This document shows, piece by piece, positions 9,167-18,343 of a DNA stretch of 64,000 nucleotides. Made by a program: the position numbers and the translations under genes. How positions within the stretch are numbered: the stretch's first letter is position 1; every line of letters starts with the position of its first letter. Source of the stretch: Pseudanabaena mucicola str. Chao 1806 (GTDB lineage Bacteria; Cyanobacteriota; Cyanobacteriia; Pseudanabaenales; Pseudanabaenaceae); assembly GCF_030323025.1 (NCBI RefSeq), contig NZ_CP097329.1, positions 2,776,001 to 2,840,000 on the forward strand, read 5' to 3'. The notes beneath the pieces were generated by a model that was not told where the DNA came from, did not search any database, and saw only the letters and a program-made list of their open reading frames with translations.

Positions 9167-10555
9167 ATGGATATATGGCAATTTAAGGATCGACTTTTAG
9201 ATTTGGTAAGCAAGTATAAATCTCAAGTTGATTTCTTTGCAATTCGTTTAGAGCAATCGCAGGGTGCGGATATTTTTTTACGCAGTAGTAAAGTAGAAAC
9301 CCTGAGTACAGGCATCTCCATTGGTGGACAGGTACGCACTTGTCACAAAGGGGGCTGGGGATTTGCGAGTTTTAATAATCTCCATAACTTAGAGAGTAAG
9401 CTGCAAGAAGCGATCGCGGCAGCTAAATGGGTGGGTAATGAAGAAACGATTCTGGCTGAGCTTGCCCCTGTGCAGACGAAAGTTTCTCTGATCAAGGAAA
9501 GCCCCCATCGCATTGATCTCATAGCGAAAAAAGATCTATGTAGTCATTACAATGATATTTTGAGATCGGTTTCTGACCACGTTGTAAGTACGTCTGTTCG
9601 CTATGGAGATTGCACTCAGCAAGTGATTTTTGCCAATTCCGAAGGCACAATGCTCGAACAGGAATGGGCGGATTGGGAAATGCGCTGTTCCGCAACCGCG
9701 CGTAAAGGTGATATTGTGCAAACAGGTCGTGAAACCTTTGGCTCAAGGCGTACATATACAGATTTATTAAATTTAGATCAACAGGTGATCGGTGCAGCCC
9801 AACGTGCCACAACTGCCCTAAATTTACCGCATGTGCAGGGCAATAGCTATCCCGTCGTCATCGATCCCATTTTGGCGGGACTATTTGTCCACGAAGCCTT
9901 TGGACACCTCTCCGAAGCAGATATGCTCTATGAAAATCCTGACATGTTGGAAACGATGAGCATTGGGCGTAGATTTGGCTCTGAATCTCTCCAGATTTTC
10001 GATGGAGCTTCTCCTGCAGAACATCGCGGCAGCTATCTGTATGATGATGAGGGAGTTCCTGCAAGTACCACCCAATTAATTAAGGATGGTGTATTAGTAG
10101 GTAGACTGCATTCTCGTGAAACTGCGGGTAAACTCGGAGAAAAGGCGACAGGCAATGCCCGATGCTTAGATTATCATTATCCCCCGATTGTCCGTATGAC
10201 AAATACTTGGATTGGTCGCGGTCAAACCCCTGTAGCTGATTTATTTAATGATATTCCTCTTGGTGTATATGCTAAAAACTGGCAAGGAGGTATGACCAAT
10301 GGTGAAATGTTTACCTTTACGGCTGGAGAGGCTTGGATGATTCGGAATAGCGCAATTGCTGAACCAGTCAAGGATGTCACCATTTCAGGAAATGTCTTTG
10401 AGACTTTAGCTGATATTGAGGCGATCGGTGATGACTTTTTGTGGGATGAGTCGGGTGGTTGTGGCAAAGGTGGACAGAGTGGGCTTGCTGTTGGTTGCGG
10501 TTCTCCTAGTTTGAGAATTAAAAATGCGATTGTCGGAGGTGAAGCAAATGGTTAA
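9167..10555 (+). CDS. tldD: TldD-family metalloprotease
   Basis: 462 aa TldD/PmbA family protein. The zinc motif HEAFGH is at 242-247, followed by the family's LSEAD. The C-terminal CGKGGQSGLAVGCGSPSLRI is also conserved in TldD. In bacteria TldD forms a heterodimer with TldE (PmbA), which lacks the zinc motif, and digests unfolded peptides. It processes microcin B17 and CcdA in E. coli. No tldE is in this window, so the partner must be elsewhere. The last 8 bases overlap the downstream histidine kinase gene. Start at the ATG 9167; no strong ribosome-binding site is visible. Confidence 0.92.
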   Translation: MDIWQFKDRLLDLVSKYKSQVDFFAIRLEQSQGADIFLRSSKVETLSTGISIGGQVRTCHKGGWGFASFNNLHNLESKLQEAIAAAKWVGNEETILAELAPVQTKVSLIKESPHRIDLIAKKDLCSHYNDILRSVSDHVVSTSVRYGDCTQQVIFANSEGTMLEQEWADWEMRCSATARKGDIVQTGRETFGSRRTYTDLLNLDQQVIGAAQRATTALNLPHVQGNSYPVVIDPILAGLFVHEAFGHLSEADMLYENPDMLETMSIGRRFGSESLQIFDGASPAEHRGSYLYDDEGVPASTTQLIKDGVLVGRLHSRETAGKLGEKATGNARCLDYHYPPIVRMTNTWIGRGQTPVADLFNDIPLGVYAKNWQGGMTNGEMFTFTAGEAWMIRNSAIAEPVKDVTISGNVFETLADIEAIGDDFLWDESGGCGKGGQSGLAVGCGSPSLRIKNAIVGGEANG

Positions 10556-12161
10556 AATTCTCACAAAACTTAAAGAAGTTAACCTACAGTTAGTGGAAAC
10601 GATCGCTGAGCAACAGCAAAACGAAGATCGATTAAATTTGCAACTCACACGATTGCGATTAATGTACGACTTTGTGTCAGCGTTGAATGCGGCTCAAACT
10701 ATCAATGAGATTTATCAAATTGCCTTAAATTTTATCTGTCCTGCATTGCGAACTTCCCGCGCAGCCCTGATGACTTCCGATACAAATTACAGTTTGAAGT
10801 ATCAAGAGTCAGTGAGTATTAGCGAAGATTTCAAACAAGCGATTGAAACCTTTTTTGCTGATCCATTGCATAGAGTAGAGTTAAAAGCACGATTCTTTCC
10901 TCGCTGTGCAGTCTTTCCTAGCGATCTCCTTTTACAAACTATTTGTCAATCAGAAAATATTGGTGCATGGGCAGTATTTCCCCTCGAATACGAGAATCGG
11001 CACCTTGGCGATATTGTGGCGTATTTTGATGCTCCCCGCCAGTTCAATGACGAGGAAGTACAATTAATGCAAACCATTGTGACTTACATTGCGATCGCTA
11101 TTACTCGCAAGCAAGCCGAGCAAGCACTCAAAGAAAGTCAACAATTTATCCAAAGAATTACCGATACTACTCCCAATATAATTTATATTTACGACATTGA
11201 AGAAAATCGCAATGTCTACTGCAATCAAACTATCCATCATATTCTTGGATATACCCCCTTAGAAATTCAAGCGATGGGTGAGTTATTTCTCAGTATTGTC
11301 ATCCATCCCGATGATTTATCGAAGATCAAAGAGCATTATGCGAGTGTCCGCCATAAGAAATTTGATGACCTATTTCTACTTGAATACCGTATGAAAGATT
11401 CTCATGGCAAATGGAAATGGTTTTATAGCCAAGAGACAGTCTTCCTCTGCAATCCCGATGGCACAGTCAAACAAACAATTGGTGCTGCCTCAGATATTAC
11501 AGAATTAAAAGAGGTAGAAAATCGCCTTCAAGCCTCTCTAGCGGAGAAAGAAGTCCTATTGAGAGAAATCCATCATCGCGTCAAGAATAATTTGAGTGTC
11601 ATTGATAGCTTACTATCGATGCAAGCGCGGTATGTCAGTGACATTGAAGCATTGAAATCGCTCTCAGATAGCCAACGTCGCATTCATACTATGTCTCTTA
11701 TCCATGAGCAGTTATATCATTCCCATGATGTGTGCAAAGTTGATTTCTGTGAATATCTACAGCGTCTTGTCGTCAATCTCTATAGTTCGAGTAATTTTAA
11801 TACTAATCAAATTGAACTAAAGCTCGATCTTCAACCAGCTTTACTCAATATTGATACAGCAATTTCCCTGGGATTAATAGTTAATGAGTTACTCACTAAT
11901 TCTTTTAAACATGCCTTTCCCGATAACCTAAAGGGATTAATCGAGGTGATTTTGTATGAAGATACTAATAATGAACAGCATAGATTGCACTTAACTATTC
12001 GTGATAACGGTATTGGTATTCCCCAGAATATTGATGTTAGTTCTACAGCTTCTCTGGGACTCAGGTTAGTCAAGATTTTGACGCAGCAACTTAGGGCTAA
12101 ATTAGATCTATCTTGTGATATGGGTACAAGTTTTCATTTCGTCTTTGATTCAAGTCTATAA
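10548..12161 (+). CDS. GAF-PAS sensor histidine kinase (HisKA_2/HWE type)
   Basis: 537 aa cytosolic sensor. A GAF domain spans about 35-190, a PAS fold about 205-325 (IHPDDL, then GAASDITELKEVE linker), a HisKA_2 dimerisation domain has the phosphoacceptor in EIHHRVKNNLSV (H342/H343), and the ATPase domain has N-box VNELLTNSFKHAF and G-box IRDNGIGIP. A frame-extending ATG lies at 10524, but GGAGGTGA precedes the ATG at 10548, so I use the latter. That start overlaps the tldD stop by 8 bases, giving translational coupling. No response regulator is adjacent. There are no membrane segments, so the signal is internal or a diffusible ligand. Confidence 0.9.
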   Translation: MVKILTKLKEVNLQLVETIAEQQQNEDRLNLQLTRLRLMYDFVSALNAAQTINEIYQIALNFICPALRTSRAALMTSDTNYSLKYQESVSISEDFKQAIETFFADPLHRVELKARFFPRCAVFPSDLLLQTICQSENIGAWAVFPLEYENRHLGDIVAYFDAPRQFNDEEVQLMQTIVTYIAIAITRKQAEQALKESQQFIQRITDTTPNIIYIYDIEENRNVYCNQTIHHILGYTPLEIQAMGELFLSIVIHPDDLSKIKEHYASVRHKKFDDLFLLEYRMKDSHGKWKWFYSQETVFLCNPDGTVKQTIGAASDITELKEVENRLQASLAEKEVLLREIHHRVKNNLSVIDSLLSMQARYVSDIEALKSLSDSQRRIHTMSLIHEQLYHSHDVCKVDFCEYLQRLVVNLYSSSNFNTNQIELKLDLQPALLNIDTAISLGLIVNELLTNSFKHAFPDNLKGLIEVILYEDTNNEQHRLHLTIRDNGIGIPQNIDVSSTASLGLRLVKILTQQLRAKLDLSCDMGTSFHFVFDSSL

Positions 12162-12534
12162 ATGGTTTCCAGTGGCTAAATTGTGTTACTTGGAACCTTC
12201 CTAGTCCCTATAATTAGTTGCGTTTTTATAGTTGTTTTAAACTGGTAGATGGGCTTAGAATTCTCTCAGCCGTCGGCGTCGGCTAGATGGATGAAGTAGA
12301 AGTTGCAGTTTTTATATAAGCATGGGTCGCCTGATATGCAGGCGACCCATGCTCTAGGTTTAGGTTTGCGTAAGGACGGGCGGCGCGAAGCGCCGCCCGT
12401 CCTTACCTATTTGGCACTAACATTCTAGCTTTTGTTGGTCTTCGGGTGTCATTTGCTTCAGGACGGAATTTTGCTTCTATTATCTCATCCCTATACTCCG
12501 TAGAATATTTTAACTATTTATGAAATTGACAAGA
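12162..12534. other. Convergent intergenic region with repeat E and two hairpins
   Basis: Holds repeat E copy 1 (about 12227-12315), a hairpin with 14-bp arms GCATGGGTCGCCTG (12320-12333 / 12339-12352), and a GC-rich hairpin with 17-bp perfect arms and GAA apex (12370-12386 / 12390-12406). The latter two probably end transcripts of the converging histidine kinase and kinase-GUN4 genes, though neither is followed by a good T-run. No gene is visible. Confidence 0.7.
12227..12315. repeat. Repeat E, copy 1
   Basis: Shares ATAGTTGTTTTAAA, TAGATGGGCTT, CTCAGCC and a terminal GAAGTTTT-like segment in the same order with 40813-40905. The second copy keeps a cleaner palindrome built on CTTCGACTT / AAGTCGAAG; this one looks degenerate. 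Confidence 0.6.
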
Positions 12535-14061
12535 TCAGGATGAACATCGATAGAGAACTGCGATGACTTTCTCTAAATTCTTGTTTGCAGGATCCCGTAA
12601 CAAAAATGGTAAATGACCAGTGGGCGGAGCTTTAAAATTAGGTTGGCGACTTTCTAGGTAGTCCCATCGAGAAGTTTGACGATTGTAGGCAGTTTCGATC
12701 ACTAATTCACCAAAGCTATTCATCCAACCCATAACTTCGTAGGTTTTATGAATATCCTTATCATTAGCAGTGTAAAGTTTCTTTTGAGCCGATAATCCCA
12801 ATTTGCCATTACTTGCCTGTGTCCATAGCTGATCAATCAAGACTAAATCTGCACAACTAATCTGTTTAAATTCGTCAGGATGAAAGCTGCCATCATTATA
12901 GGATTGATTCCCCGCAGCTTTGAGCAATGATAAATAGGTTTCGTTATCAGCCTCTTTCCAATCCTTGGCATCTAGATAGCTACGAAGTTGAGCATAATTA
13001 CGATCAATTGGTATGATCGGCACAGCTTGAGGACTAATGGCTTCTAAATAGCTACTTGGTAAAGGTGCGGGGCTAGCAGTAGGTTTAATAGTTATGGAAT
13101 TATCATACCGCAATGGATTCCAACCTGTTGCAAATAGATAACTACCAGTAGCGATGATCAAACATGCGATCGCAGATGGTAATAGCCAAGGGCGAGGTGG
13201 AACTTCGCGATCATCAGTAATCCTCGGTGAAGCAGTACTTAGCTTAGGCAGTTTTGCCATATCCTTGAGAACTTCATCAACGGTTTGGTAGCGATCACGA
13301 TGATTACAACGGATCATCCGATCCAAAATGGTGGCAAAGTCACGGGTAACCTTGGCATATTTATGCCAAATAATTTCATTGTCCCGATCTCGTGAAAATT
13401 GGCTTGGATGTTTGCCTGTCAATGCTTGTAAAGCAACCATTCCCAATGAATAAATATCGCTAGATGATACCGATTGTCCTCGCTCTTGTTCGTAGGACAT
13501 ATATCCAAGAGTGCCAATTGGTAATGTAACCCTTGCTTTGTGATGGGCATTGGCAACTTCCATTTGAACTTGTTTGACCGTACCAAAATCAATCAGAACT
13601 AATTTGCCATCACTATGACGACGAATCAAATTGCTAGGTTTAATATCGCGATGAATAACATTGTAATGATGGACAAATTGCAGGATTTCCAAAACCTCTT
13701 TAATGATTTGGGCTACCCTTGCTTCTGCCATTTGACTTCCTGGCAACATTTCGGTGCTCAGGGGATGTCCTGCAATATATTCTTGAACGAGATAGAATTC
13801 TTTATTTTCTTGAAAGTACGCATAGAGTTGGGGAATGCGATCGTGTCTGCCCAATTCTTGTAAGGTTTCCGCTTCAGCTTTAAAGAGTTCCAAAGCCTTT
13901 TGCGTAAAAATGGGATCATCAATAGTGGGATTGAGATGCTTGACGACACATTTAGGATTTTTGGGCAAACGAGTATCTTCTGCAAGGTAAGTTTGGGAAA
14001 AACCTCCTTCTGCCAATTCCTTCATAATCCGATATCGCCGATCAAGCAGCCTGCCTATCAT
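12535..14061 (-). CDS. Membrane Ser/Thr protein kinase fused to a GUN4 domain
   Basis: 508 aa. The N-terminal Hanks kinase domain (about 8-270) has the glycine loop LAEGGFSQTY, the catalytic loop HRDIKPSN (D139) and DFG (158-160), so it should be active. One membrane helix (about 292-310) follows. The exported or distal C-terminus (about 350-490) has the GUN4-like pattern YAQLRSYLDAKDWKEADNET...LLKAAG. GUN4 binds porphyrins and activates Mg-chelatase in its free form; kinase-GUN4 fusions are a known cyanobacterial architecture of unknown signal. It lies 10 bases downstream of the D27-like isomerase gene on the same strand, implying co-transcription. Confidence 0.88.
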   Translation of the reverse strand: MIGRLLDRRYRIMKELAEGGFSQTYLAEDTRLPKNPKCVVKHLNPTIDDPIFTQKALELFKAEAETLQELGRHDRIPQLYAYFQENKEFYLVQEYIAGHPLSTEMLPGSQMAEARVAQIIKEVLEILQFVHHYNVIHRDIKPSNLIRRHSDGKLVLIDFGTVKQVQMEVANAHHKARVTLPIGTLGYMSYEQERGQSVSSSDIYSLGMVALQALTGKHPSQFSRDRDNEIIWHKYAKVTRDFATILDRMIRCNHRDRYQTVDEVLKDMAKLPKLSTASPRITDDREVPPRPWLLPSAIACLIIATGSYLFATGWNPLRYDNSITIKPTASPAPLPSSYLEAISPQAVPIIPIDRNYAQLRSYLDAKDWKEADNETYLSLLKAAGNQSYNDGSFHPDEFKQISCADLVLIDQLWTQASNGKLGLSAQKKLYTANDKDIHKTYEVMGWMNSFGELVIETAYNRQTSRWDYLESRQPNFKAPPTGHLPFLLRDPANKNLEKVIAVLYRCSS

Positions 14062-14071
14062 AGTAGTCCGT

Positions 14072-14737
14072 TTAACTTAATTTAGGACAAGCCTGATCTG
14101 CGAGACTTGCCGTTGGGCATTGATATCCTAAACATGATTGCTCATAGGCAGGATCTACTGCTGGATCGGGAGGCATTTGTCCAAATACCATTTTGCAACT
14201 GAGATCTTCAAAATTTGGAGTCATGGTCAAGGGAATCCCGAACTTTTCCGTAAAAAATTCTTGAGTCGGAACTTTACACATATTGACACACATCCCCACA
14301 CAACCGCTATCCACTAAATAGCGGCATTTTTTAATATGCACTGCTGAAGGTTGCGATCGCACATTACCATCGGGCAAATCCACCTCCGCCTCAATAACTT
14401 CACAGGGACCAACGAGCCACTCAAACATTTGAGCCGCAAACCATGCATTGAGAACACATACTAACCGCGTTGGTGCAAAAAAAGTGCGGATTGCCCAAAG
14501 CGCTGGTGATGGTACTAGGGATTGCAACACCTTGGCGACAAGTAATTGCTGTTCCTGAGCATTCCGTCCCTGCATAATTTTCTTGGATAAGTCCACAAAG
14601 CCATCATAGCCCTTGATTTCAGTTCCTTTGCCCAAAGCCTCTGACATTTTGCGCGAAAATAACCAGATAAATAAACGATCAATAAAATTATCGTTATATT
14701 CATCTTTAGCAATTTTTTGCAAGGCTTTAGGCTGCAT
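14072..14737 (-). CDS. D27-like carotenoid isomerase (DUF4033)
   Basis: 221 aa from the ATG at 14737, which has a GAGAGAG just upstream; the frame also opens at a TTG at 14755. The C-terminal cysteine-rich DUF4033 domain is clear: DSGCVGMCVNMCKVPTQEFF, PNFEDLSCKMVFGQMPP and a final CLGYQCP. This is the domain of plant DWARF27, a non-heme iron beta-carotene 9-cis/all-trans isomerase in strigolactone synthesis. Cyanobacterial relatives exist but most have no assigned substrate, so carotenoid isomerisation is family-based inference. It is followed 10 bases later by the kinase-GUN4 gene. Confidence 0.85.
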   Translation of the reverse strand: MQPKALQKIAKDEYNDNFIDRLFIWLFSRKMSEALGKGTEIKGYDGFVDLSKKIMQGRNAQEQQLLVAKVLQSLVPSPALWAIRTFFAPTRLVCVLNAWFAAQMFEWLVGPCEVIEAEVDLPDGNVRSQPSAVHIKKCRYLVDSGCVGMCVNMCKVPTQEFFTEKFGIPLTMTPNFEDLSCKMVFGQMPPDPAVDPAYEQSCLGYQCPTASLADQACPKLS

Positions 14738-14921
14738 AGACTCTCTCAAACTCAACTAACAGGAAGCACCGCATACTTAAAACCCAAAACCGGTGTTTAT
14801 ATCGCCCACTAAACAGACGACTCAAGCTTCTAGATTTTCATGGATTTGTTTCCCCGCCTTCGGCGGGGAAACAAATCTGTATTTCACTAGACTGGTAAAC
14901 GCTTTATGCATAGCTACTTAA
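14738..14921. repeat. Intergenic palindromic repeat (family G-like) with TTC apex
   Basis: A 16-bp perfect-arm hairpin (14843-14858 / 14862-14877, arms GATTTGTTTCCCCGCC) with a TTC loop. It is flanked by AAAACCCAAAAC on one side and GCATAGCTACTTA on the other, as in the palindrome at 32705-32810. It probably ends the FemAB-type operon transcript. Confidence 0.6.
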
Positions 14922-15920
14922 TTATCGTAATAGACGCATAATCACATCCGCTAAACAATCATAAAAGAAATAGTCGTGAGCACCAATAGTCTTTGTGATT
15001 TTGCCGCCAAATTTAACTTTAAATCGTGAGAACTGGTAATAGGCATGAGTGGGATCATCACTGAAGCCATAGAAATCATAAATTCTGTAACCAAGTTGTT
15101 TCGCACGTTGAATCGCAGCCCAATGTAACGCATAAACTGGCATTACCTGCTTTGCACGCTCACTGCGTCCACCGTATAGATAGGTACAACGCTCGCCCCA
15201 GTAGATTAACAAAATTGCGGCAAGTATTTCACCGTTATATTTCGCAAAGCCAATTTCTGCCATATTTTCACGAAATAGATTTTGGCAAAGCTTAATAAAA
15301 TATCCATAGGGTTCACTCAAAAAGCCTTGACGTTGAGCCGTTTCATAAAACAGATCATAAAAATGAGGAATCGCAGTATCCTCCTTAGTGAAAATTGTTT
15401 CCACAGCATAGCGCTGACTGAGACGGATGTTATAGCGTCCCTTGGCATGCATTTGTGCGAATATCTCTGCTTCACTTTGGGATAGATCGATCCAAAGCGT
15501 TTCTGATGGCATTATATCTGCTGGCGATCGCCTAAAATCTTGTCCCATCCAGTCAGGTTTTTTAGATAACAAAGGCTCAATCCGTAAAGCGATCGCACCA
15601 TATAAACCCATACCTTTAGATAATTTTTCTGCTTGATTTAATAAAAGCCTCATTCCTTCTGTTTCTAAATTTGGCGGTAATAGAGGAGCCGCAGGCGCAA
15701 AAATCAGATTTGCTGCACTACGTTGAGGATAAAAATAGAAAATACAGCCCCCAATTAATTGATTTAATTCATCAAACAGTCCGTAGCGAAAGGTTTGATA
15801 GCCATCAAGTTCACGAAAGTTTGCCCATGCCCAAGACTGCATAAAACAACCATGAAGATATGTTTGGGTGAGCTTGTCCCAAGCTCTGCGATCGCCATCT
15901 AACAACTCCCTCAAAATCAC
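14922..15920 (-). CDS. FemAB-like aminoacyltransferase (GNAT superfamily)
   Basis: 332 aa protein of the FemAB/FemX family, which transfers amino acids from aminoacyl-tRNA to peptidoglycan precursors; other relatives acylate different amines. N-terminal FMQSWAWANFRE and C-terminal HWAAIQRAKQLGYRIYDFYGFSDDPTHAYYQFSRFKVKFGG are the typical GNAT-like halves. The reading frame opens at a GTG at 15920 with no clear ribosome-binding site. It is the third gene of a same-strand cluster (31-base gap after the spermidine-synthase-like gene), so its acceptor might be a polyamine or a polyamine-bearing product and not cell wall. That is inference. Confidence 0.78.
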   Translation of the reverse strand: MILRELLDGDRRAWDKLTQTYLHGCFMQSWAWANFRELDGYQTFRYGLFDELNQLIGGCIFYFYPQRSAANLIFAPAAPLLPPNLETEGMRLLLNQAEKLSKGMGLYGAIALRIEPLLSKKPDWMGQDFRRSPADIMPSETLWIDLSQSEAEIFAQMHAKGRYNIRLSQRYAVETIFTKEDTAIPHFYDLFYETAQRQGFLSEPYGYFIKLCQNLFRENMAEIGFAKYNGEILAAILLIYWGERCTYLYGGRSERAKQVMPVYALHWAAIQRAKQLGYRIYDFYGFSDDPTHAYYQFSRFKVKFGGKITKTIGAHDYFFYDCLADVIMRLLR

Positions 15921-15951
15921 TTTATGCTCGTTTGAAAACTGCTATGGATTA

Positions 15952-17481
15952 TCATTTTTTCTTGTCATCGGCAAGGTCCATTAACCAGACAATACCGCCC
16001 ACTGTCATCATAAATCCTAAAAATCCTAAGGCAAAACTACCATCATCCGAACTACTAATAAATCCTGAAGAGGAAGTAGAACCCTTAGCAAATACAGCAT
16101 CTGGAGCTGCTAAATTAGATACTATCAGGGTTAAAGAGACGATCACAATTACCTTAGCCATAGTCAGATTAAAAGAAGGTCTAGATTCAGAATTTATGGA
16201 AAGTGCTTGGGAATGCTGCTCAGGCTTTTCTTCCAAAGACTGAGACTGCTGAAATTTAATAATCTTAGTTTGCAATTCGCGCAAATCGTCAGCAATTTCA
16301 TGGGTTAATTCTTGCGATCGCTCTAGTAGTTTGGCAATTAAGCGAGGAAAATCAATTTGATTAAGTAATTGCTTGGATCGTCCTAACCATTCCTGCGAAA
16401 TTTCTGGCGTTTGCGAGTGATGCTGTGCAGGAATTAGTAGACTATCAGGGTTGAAATCTAATTGCTTGAGCCAAGATTGAGCTAAAGACTCTAGACTCAT
16501 GGGATCGCTAAATAGAAGATGATGATTGTCATTAGTAATCACTGTTGGTGAATCTTGAAGATCTAAAAAATTAATTTGAGAAGTTTCTGAAAAAGTTGTT
16601 GATTTATTTGGATTAGATATGTGTAAATGATTGAGTAAATAGAAAAGTAATTGCGATGAATCTTTTTGATGAATAGTTACGGAATGTCGGGCTTTTGCGA
16701 TCGCTGTATCAAAAACAAACATATCCTGTAAAGCATCTAAGCTTAAATCTCGCAAATTAGGAGGTAAATCTAGAGACTCAATTTCTGAGCGGATAATGGC
16801 GTTCTCGGAAGCGAGCAAGAATCCCCAATTGCCATAGTCATGATTGATAAAAGAGGGGATTTGCAACTGCATCGGTTTGACAGCTAAACCTGCAGCTTGC
16901 ATAGTTTGATAAATGCACCAGAATGCTAACGTATTGCAATCAGGCGAAACCGAATTAGCAGCAATAATTCCCGAAGGTACAAGTACTTGTTTGAGTAGGT
17001 CAAACCACTCTAACGCATAAACTTGAGTTTCTGTAACTGAGGTGGGATAGGTAAAGTCACAAATAATGGCGTGATATTTATAGTTCTGAAGACTTTCCGC
17101 ACAGAATTCTTGTACCAAACGATTGAGAAATGCAAAGGCTTCGTGAATATGAATCGTAACTTTAGGGTTAACTAAACTCCCTTGATTAAAACTCGCAAAA
17201 TCCTGTTTACCCAGATCAATTACTTCTTGAGAATAGTCCACTAGATCAATGTGATAGACCTGTGGAAATCTTAAGATATCCCTCCCTGCCAGCCCATCCC
17301 CACCTCCACAAATAAGAACTCTGAGTAATTCATCTGGAAATCGCTTAGCGGCTAAAGCGATCGCAGGAATCGTCAAATATTCATGATAGATCGCTTCATC
17401 GGCACTATGAAACTGCAATTCCCCATTGATATAAAAAGCAACTCCATCGGTGTGCTGCTCGACAAATAAAGAGGCTGCCAT
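15952..17481 (-). CDS. Spermidine-synthase-like protein with C-terminal membrane anchor
   Basis: 509 aa. Residues 1-250 are an aminopropyltransferase/methyltransferase fold: the HEY segment YHEYLTIPA, the SAM-binding loop CGGGDGLAGRDILRF, an acidic strand VDYS, and IICDFTYPTS where SpeE has DxTDP. One acidic residue of the usual catalytic pair is replaced by Cys, so the classical putrescine reaction is doubtful. A long low-complexity middle (about 250-440) leads to two hydrophobic segments (about 445-465 and 483-503), unusual for this family. It is the middle gene of a cluster with DUF4178 (65 bases upstream) and FemAB (31 bases downstream), and the DUF4178 protein is also tail-anchored. Confidence 0.82.
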   Translation of the reverse strand: MAASLFVEQHTDGVAFYINGELQFHSADEAIYHEYLTIPAIALAAKRFPDELLRVLICGGGDGLAGRDILRFPQVYHIDLVDYSQEVIDLGKQDFASFNQGSLVNPKVTIHIHEAFAFLNRLVQEFCAESLQNYKYHAIICDFTYPTSVTETQVYALEWFDLLKQVLVPSGIIAANSVSPDCNTLAFWCIYQTMQAAGLAVKPMQLQIPSFINHDYGNWGFLLASENAIIRSEIESLDLPPNLRDLSLDALQDMFVFDTAIAKARHSVTIHQKDSSQLLFYLLNHLHISNPNKSTTFSETSQINFLDLQDSPTVITNDNHHLLFSDPMSLESLAQSWLKQLDFNPDSLLIPAQHHSQTPEISQEWLGRSKQLLNQIDFPRLIAKLLERSQELTHEIADDLRELQTKIIKFQQSQSLEEKPEQHSQALSINSESRPSFNLTMAKVIVIVSLTLIVSNLAAPDAVFAKGSTSSSGFISSSDDGSFALGFLGFMMTVGGIVWLMDLADDKKK

Positions 17482-17546
17482 ACCTTACCTAACTCCTGAG
17501 ATTATCAAAATAAAGCCAAGAATGATTGATTATTAATGCCCAAGCA

Positions 17547-18227
17547 TCAAGCCATAAAATAAGAAGCCATCAAAATAATGCCAATAATTACTAAACCCCA
17601 AGCGCAGATCCATTCCCAAGTGCGATCATTACTTTTTTTATTATGACTTGGAGAATATTTAGAGGAAAAGCTTTGGGTGGTGATGGACTTCTCGGCGATC
17701 ACAAAGTCATCAGGGTTAACTTTCTTGGTGGAATAAACATGAAGTTCCCGATTTTGCCAAGCCTCAATTGCTAAATTCCAAAGGTGTTTCTCATCCCAAT
17801 AGTCCCATGTGATCCGAGATTCACTATTATTTTCGCTTGTATAAATTCCCTCTGTTTGAGATTCAAAATAATAGAGTCTTCCTAAAGCTCTTAACTTGAA
17901 ATATGGCTCACGATGTTCTTGCATAGCATCCCATAGCGCAAAACGGACATCATCGCCTACATGTTCCCCCGATACACGATTAACGCCAATTTCCTCTGAT
18001 AAATACCAATTGATCCGAGTTTCAAGATTCTCAGGATCGCCTTCCCGCAATAGATAATAACTAGTTTTGCCTGAATTCAGTAACCATTCCATGGTCTCGT
18101 AACCGTTAGGATCATCATAGGTGCTAAAGTCTTCAACTTCCCATTGTGTTCCCCCATAGGTAACGAGATCGCCTGCTCTCAGGCGTGTAAGGAAGCTAAC
18201 ATAATCAGTACTAAAAGATGATTTCAT
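17547..18227 (-). CDS. DUF4178 protein with C-terminal membrane helix
   Basis: 226 aa. The DUF4178 signature is repeated twice: RAGDLVTYGGTQWEVEDF...WLLNSGKTSYYLLRE...INWYLSEE near the start, and LRALGRLYYFESQTEG...ITWDYWDE...WQNRELHVYSTKKV after it. The C-terminus is one membrane helix (about 203-226, WICAWGLVIIGIILMASYF). DUF4178 proteins recur beside spermidine-synthase-like genes in many bacteria (general knowledge), and that is seen here. It is the first gene of the cluster; a 21-bp-arm palindrome and a tandem repeat lie upstream. Biochemical function is not known. Confidence 0.8.
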   Translation of the reverse strand: MKSSFSTDYVSFLTRLRAGDLVTYGGTQWEVEDFSTYDDPNGYETMEWLLNSGKTSYYLLREGDPENLETRINWYLSEEIGVNRVSGEHVGDDVRFALWDAMQEHREPYFKLRALGRLYYFESQTEGIYTSENNSESRITWDYWDEKHLWNLAIEAWQNRELHVYSTKKVNPDDFVIAEKSITTQSFSSKYSPSHNKKSNDRTWEWICAWGLVIIGIILMASYFMA

Positions 18228-18271
18228 AATATTCCTGCTATTAGTTCAGGCTTTATAAGCCAATTATAATT

Positions 18272-18316
18272 AAAAAATGAGAGTTGCATCGCAAAGCGAT
18301 GCAACTCTCATTTTTT
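18272..18316. repeat. Palindrome with 21-bp perfect arms
   Basis: Arms AAAAAATGAGAGTTGCATCGC and its complement (18272-18292 / 18296-18316) around an AAA apex. With the T6 end it would work as a terminator in either direction. It sits between the DUF4178 gene and the tandem array. Confidence 0.8.
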
Positions 18317-18343
18317 AACTCTGTGGAGCGGCTTCGCCGAACT

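Noticed and set aside
15922-15947. Remnant of element A between FemAB and spermidine-synthase-like genes
   Set aside because: TTTGAAAACTGCTATGG resembles one end of element A, but it is too short and degenerate to claim.
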